A stretch of 10,586 nucleotides of DNA from Diaporthe sp. PMI_573. Taxonomy: Eukaryota; Ascomycota; Sordariomycetes; Diaporthales; Diaporthaceae. The notes under the pieces were generated by a model, which saw only the letters and a list, made by a program, of their open reading frames with translations, searched no databases and was not told the origin of the DNA. Position 1 is the stretch's first letter. The number at the start of each line of letters is the position of its first letter. The translations under genes were made by a program, and so were the position numbers. Shown here one piece after another: positions 6,525-10,586 of this stretch. The stretch covers positions 1 to 10,586 of the forward strand of contig JAJTUP010000216.1 of assembly GCA_021399435.1 (NCBI GenBank), read 5' to 3'.

Positions 6525-9500
6525 TTAAAAAGTAAAATAATAAAATAAATTAATTAAAATCACTATCTTCCCGTCACTAAAATAAGCTTCTTGTTTACCA
6601 TTATTTACCTTTTCTAAACTAGGGTATCTCTTAGTTTTATATATACTTTTTTCTTTATTATTTGATTTAATAATCATTAGTTCTTTTCTAGTATCGTGCT
6701 TTAAATTAGTTCGACGATTAGTAATAATATTAGTACTACTATTAAAGTTTCCTTCTATAGCAGCAGATGTAGCTGGTATATTTAAATATTTATAAGCTAA
6801 AATAGATAAATAAGGGTAAGATTCTTCATTTATTTCCCAGAATTTAAATATGTCTGACTATATAATATTATTATATTAGTATTGAGTTATTAAATAATAG
6901 ATTAAAGTATAATTAAATAACTTACCTTATTTGGCTTTCTATTTTCTTTAAAATAATTATTTAACTCTTGATTTAGAATATAATTAATATTATTTGTATT
7001 TCTTTTACTAGGCTTAGGGTTTGATATAGGAAATAAAGTGTCTAATAGTGTATTTTCTTTAATCTTTTATATAGACTTTTTAGGTGATATATTCGAAGTT
7101 GAACTTGTTAAATCGATATATATTTCTTTTTGTTTATTTGTTTTAGGTTGTAGTAATTCGACCTCTATATCCTTTCCTTTATTACTTTAAATTTCTTTAT
7201 ATACTCTATTTATTATTAGTTAATATTAGAATAATATATATAGTTAAACTTATACTTATTCTTTTAAATCTTCTAATAGTAAGTCTTTAATATATTTAAT
7301 TATACTATTATTAAACCAAGTTTTTATTATTTCGATATTAAACCGTGGATCTAATAGTGTATTTTATATATATGTTTTGTATTTTTTAATATTATTTATT
7401 TCCTATTGGAAGTTAGTAGGATAATAAGTATTTAACTTATTTAATCCTACATCTATAGCTTGAATAAAAGAAGAGGCAAATGGGTGTAATAAAGTCTAAT
7501 TAAATATAATATTAGTTATTTATATTATATATATATATAAATATATTATATAAATTAATATAAAACTTACCCTGTCTTCCTCACCAAGTGTAATATCGTC
7601 TTTATATAGTTGTTTTAAATCTAATAATGTAGTATATATATTCTTTAGAATAGGTAGTACTAAACTTAAAGTAGGGTAATTTAAGCCTTGTAAAAGTGTA
7701 GTAGGTTGATAAAAAGCGTGTAATAGTTCTTTTAAATTTGTTAATTGCGTCTAATTACTACTAGATATAGTAGTTTCTTTAAGTAAACCGTGATTAAAAT
7801 CTCTTATAAGTTGATTAATAGGGTTTTAAAATTTAATAGCCATTTCTAACATATTATATAGTGAATTCCAACGTGTTTCTATATCTATATATTAAAGATA
7901 TTAGTTAATTATATAAACTTAAAGTTATTAAACCTATTAATTCATACCTAGTGGAATTAATGTTCTATTATCGTCTTCTAAATCGTTATTATTTAATTTA
8001 TATTCTTGTAAAATTTCAAGCCACTGTTTACTAAATTTGTCGATTTCTTTTAATAACTATAGCAATTCGTTGAATTTTATTTGGTAACCCTATATAATTA
8101 TTAAATTAGTTAGTTTATAAAGTAAAGTATAGTATATTTTGTATATTAAATATATATCCTAGTAACTTTTAAAATATTATCTTTCTCTTTTTTAGAAAGA
8201 TTTTCCCATTCTTCATCATTATAAGTAAATATAGCTGATAATTTAATTTCTTGTAATTCATTACTATTAATAGTATTTTTATTAAATTCGGATATTATAG
8301 CCTTAGCAGCTAAGTTAAATATGTAAGCAGTATATCGTATATTGTTATTAAATTCTTTATAAGCTTCGAGGTAATATAGTTTTAAATTCATCTATAAAAG
8401 TATTATTATTTGAGCCGTTATCCGGGTAATACTATTACTACTAGTTAATATAATATTATAGTATTAATTAGAAAATAAATAGAAACTTTATATATACCTA
8501 TTAATTATTTGTAAAGGAAGTTCTAAAGGAGTAATAATATTCTTATAAAAGACTTCGTAAATATAACTTCTACTATATGCTTTGTTTAGAATTTTAAATC
8601 CTATTTAATTAATTAGTATTATAATAAATATTAGAGGTAATTAATAATAATAATATACCTATTAACCAATAGTCTAAATTTAAATTATTATTGATAAAAT
8701 TTATAATAACCCCTAAATACCTATAGGAATCTATAGAAGTCTATATATCTAGTTAAATAGATATGCCTTTTTTATTATTAATTTGAGTTTTAATATCTTA
8801 TATACTATTATCGTAAGAAATTTATAAAAAAGCTTGTAGCTTTTAATAGTAAATCTTAGGTATATTTCTAGTTTTATTAGTTATATATATTATTTATATA
8901 TATAATATTAATACTTACTCATTTAAATATTTAGTTAAATCGTTAAAAGATTTAGATGATAAAATGTTAAAAGATAAGTTATTTGTTAATAAAAAGTATA
9001 TAACCTTTTCGAAATATACTTTATTTTCTATATTAAAATTCGATAAATAAAGTCGTTTTTTTCTATTTCCGCTAAAGGACTCGCTAATAGATAATTAGGT
9101 ACTTTGCTGTGATTTTAAATCTGTATTTATATAAATGTTTTCGTTATAATCGTTCCCTATTTAAATTAGTATTATTTTTATTACTTTAAGTTAAATATAT
9201 TTAAACTTACGTTTTAATTTAAATCTTTCTTCCTCTATATTAGTAGCTATTTGACTATGCTTTTTCTTTATAATATTTAACCCCATTAGAGCTAATTTAA
9301 GCTCTAGTTGCTTTATATATAATTTGAGAATTACAATTAGGCATAGTACAAGTAAATATTACTTTTCGAGGGGTTGAATAATCAATATCAGCTAATTTAT
9401 AATTAAATAGTTTATTTTTAATTAAATAAGAATTCGGAGGTTTAAAATTAAATCCGTTTCTATTTCCTTTTTCATTTTTAAATTCGTCTTTCTTTTTAGA

Positions 9501-9647
9501 GGGTTTTTTAAATATATTAGGGTTAATAATAGATATAATACTATTATTATCACTATTATTATAACTATTGTCTTCAGGGTCAGATTCTTGAGCATTTTGA
9601 ATTTGATAATTAGAAGGACTAGCGTTAGAAGATGTAAAAGAAGCCAT
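6525..9647 (-). pseudogene. hAT-family transposase, inactivated but recognisable along almost its full length
   Basis: The start is the ATG at 9647. The first 116 residues are Asn/Ser/Lys-rich and end in a BED-like finger start (CTMPNC). A TAA at 9297-9299 then breaks the frame before KYYKEK, where the zinc-binding His appears as Tyr. Later blocks are LLTNNLSFNILSSKSF; LDI-stop-TS (TAG at 8741-8743 for Trp); PDNGSNNNTFIDEF (about 8425-8384); FNLAAKAI; LIPLDIETRWNS (TRWNS at 7876-7862); LLHAFYQPTTLLQGL; and LLDPRF (about 7357-7340). The dimerisation domain includes YPYLSILAYKYLNIPATSAA (about 6820-6761). The presumed D-D-E triad is visible: Asp 8749-8747, Asp 8422-8420, Glu 6755-6753. Further TAG stops lie at 7751-7753 and 7403-7405, a TAA at 7364-7366, and frameshifts near 8360-8390 and 8035-8060. 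Remnant introns with GTAAGT or GTATGA donors and CTAAT branches lie at 9157-9210, 8868-8918, 7885-7947, 7496-7570 and 6858-6925. The last reading stop is the TAA at 6525-6527. Confidence 0.9.
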
Positions 9648-9671
9648 TTTTTTAAAAGCTTTTTTAGAGGT

Positions 9672-9761
9672 TTTTTTAAGTATTTTTAATAGACTTTTTT
9701 TAAGAGTTTTAAGGAATTTTTTAAGTATTTTTAATAGATTTCTTTTAAGAGTTTTAAGGAA
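9672..9761. repeat. 45-bp tandem duplication just upstream of the transposase ATG
   Basis: Copies 9672-9716 and 9717-9761 are the same length and differ at only two bases (one C/T swap in each direction). They lie 25 bases or more upstream of the minus-strand ATG at 9647, in the 5' leader or promoter of the transposase. Confidence 0.9.
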
Positions 9762-9925
9762 TATTTTTTATATAAAAAGATTTTCTTTAGATTTTTAAGT
9801 GTTAAAGTTAATAATAGACTTAATAGTTGAAAAAGATATTTATTGAAAAGTTAATTGATAATTTTAAGCTGGTTTTAATAACTAGGTTATAGTAGATCTT
9901 AGGCTTATAGATAGATAAAAAGAAA

Positions 9926-9955
9926 AAAAGAAAAGAAAAGAAAAGAAAAGAAAAG
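9926..9955. repeat. (AAAAG)6 microsatellite
   Basis: Six perfect AAAAG units, with A/G-rich imperfect continuation on both sides (about 9916-9959). Confidence 0.95.
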
Positions 9956-9969
9956 AAAGCTTTATTTAT

Positions 9970-10129
9970 ATTAGTCTATTAGTCTATTAGTTTAAGAGTT
10001 TATTAGTCTACTAGTCTATTAGTCTATTAGTCTAGAAGTTTATTAGTCTATTAGTCTAATAGTCTAGTAGTCTAGTAGTCTAGTAGTCTAGTAGTCTAGT
10101 AGTCTAGTAGTCTAGTAGTATAGTAGTTT
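9970..10129 (+). repeat. 8-bp tandem array, 20 units (ATTAGTCT then AGTAGTCT)
   Basis: Twenty 8-base units fit exactly with no indel. The left part is mainly ATTAGTCT with variants (AAGAGTTT, ACTAGTCT, AGAAGTTT), and AATAGTCT marks the transition. From 10066 the array is homogeneous AGTAGTCT for six units, ending in AGTAGTAT and AGTAGTTT. The homogeneous part looks like recent local expansion, the degenerate part like an older array. Confidence 0.93.
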
Positions 10130-10143
10130 ATAATAATAAGCTA

Positions 10144-10287
10144 TTACTATAGAATAGATTACTGTTATAAAATGAGTTATTATTATAAAATATACTATTA
10201 CTATAAAATAAACTATTACTATAGAATAGATTAAGGCTATAAAATAGGCTATTATTATAGAATAGACTATTATTATAGTCTAAACTA
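10144..10287 (+). repeat. 18-bp tandem array, 8 units
   Basis: Eight units of exactly 18 bases, for example TTACTATAGAATAGATTA (10144-10161) and TTATTATAGAATAGACTA (10252-10269). Units differ by several substitutions but no indels. The last unit carries TAGTCTAAACTA, similar to the core of the 8-bp array to its left. Confidence 0.88.
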
Positions 10288-10586
10288 TAGTCTATAAACT
10301 AATAATAAATATATATAAATAAAGATCTTCTTTATTAAATTATTATTAATAAAAGTAAAATAAATAGTAGATATCTAATAAACTATTAAGCTATTAGCTT
10401 ACTATATATCTTTTTTACTTATTATATAGTCTAAATATAAAACTTATATTATAGTTTTAAAATAAAGAAAAATCTATTAATCTGCAGAATAAAAAATAGT
10501 TTAAAATAGTATAGGTATATATTAGCTCACCCTAAACTATACTAAAATAACTAAGAAACCCTAACCCTACTTAAAACCCCGCTTAG
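10288..10586. other. A+T-rich right edge with telomere-like units
   Basis: No gene seen. AACCCTAACCCTAC at 10557-10570 contains two CCCTAA-type units, the C-strand telomere repeat of most filamentous fungi, followed by unrelated sequence (TTAAAACCCCGCTTAG). Two units alone cannot be called a telomere. A partial hAT terminus is another possibility that could not be confirmed. Confidence 0.4.

Larger units (their letters stand above)
5996..10586 (-). mobile_element. Degenerate hAT-superfamily DNA transposon (approximate left end; right end not identified)
   Basis: The element is defined by the transposase remnant at 6525-9647. The left boundary is placed tentatively at CAGAGTTGTGACAAAAATAA (from 5996). 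This resembles hAT inverted-repeat termini, which often begin CAG, and it coincides with a composition change. It is preceded by GAAATAAA (5988-5995) as a candidate 8-bp target duplication. No matching inverted terminus was found up to 10586, so the right end is either outside the window or lost. Tandem arrays at 6055-6174, 9970-10129 and 10144-10287 lie between the transposase and the presumed ends. Confidence 0.5.

Noticed and set aside
8146..8391. An independent small gene on the minus strand
   Set aside because: Its sequence (FNLAAKAI and following) is an internal block of the hAT transposase, bounded by a frameshift and an intron.
9970..10129. CRISPR-like or centromeric array
   Set aside because: Contiguous 8-base units without spacers, only 160 bases long; too small for a centromere claim.
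10557..10586. True telomere end
   Set aside because: Only two CCCTAA-type units, followed by unrelated sequence.

Overview
The window looks like a filamentous ascomycete (Pezizomycotina) chromosome at the edge of an accessory or subtelomeric compartment. The genes have short spliceosomal introns with GTRNGT-type donors and CTAAC-like branch sites. About 3.6 kb of GC-balanced genic DNA passes abruptly into about 7 kb of extremely A+T-rich DNA. That DNA is dominated by TpA steps and holds a transposase gene whose Trp and Gln codons have become stops, the usual outcome of repeat-induced point mutation (RIP). The species cannot be named from the sequence.

Left part (1-3600): two host genes diverge from a roughly 1 kb intergenic region. 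The minus-strand gene (1-502, running off the window) starts with a fungal N-terminal region and enters what looks like the N-lobe of a protein-kinase-like fold. The plus-strand gene (1533-3283, one phase-0 intron at 2328-2458) encodes a protein of about 539 residues. It carries a D / E-x-K / Q-x-x-x-Y constellation typical of RecB-type PD-(D/E)XK nucleases, followed by a Ser/Thr-rich low-complexity tail. A 25-unit (AC) microsatellite lies inside its reading frame, within a stretch that could also be spliced out in frame.

Middle part (3600-5995): A+T-rich DNA with no intact gene. It contains a GC-richer island at about 4341-4640 with several hairpins and a direct repeat. It also contains an eroded coding-like stretch (4924-5325) with five in-frame stops, ending at a perfect GTAAGT donor.

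Right part (5996-10586): a degenerate hAT-superfamily DNA transposon on the minus strand. Nearly the whole transposase can be read in pieces between 9647 and 6525: a BED-like finger, the LDxWTS block, the DNxSNN block, the TRWNS block, the LLDPRF block and the C-terminal dimerisation domain. All three presumed catalytic acidic residues are visible, with remnant introns between blocks. An inverted-to-tandem 8-bp repeat array lies on its left. On its right are a 45-bp duplication, a second phase-perfect 8-bp array (20 units) and an 18-bp array (8 units). Two CCCTAA-type units close to the right edge fit, but do not prove, a subtelomeric position.

The most interesting biological possibility is the divergent kinase-like and nuclease-like pair beside a transposon-rich tract. 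This resembles the domain repertoire of fungal Crinkler-type or conflict effectors. That link is inference.
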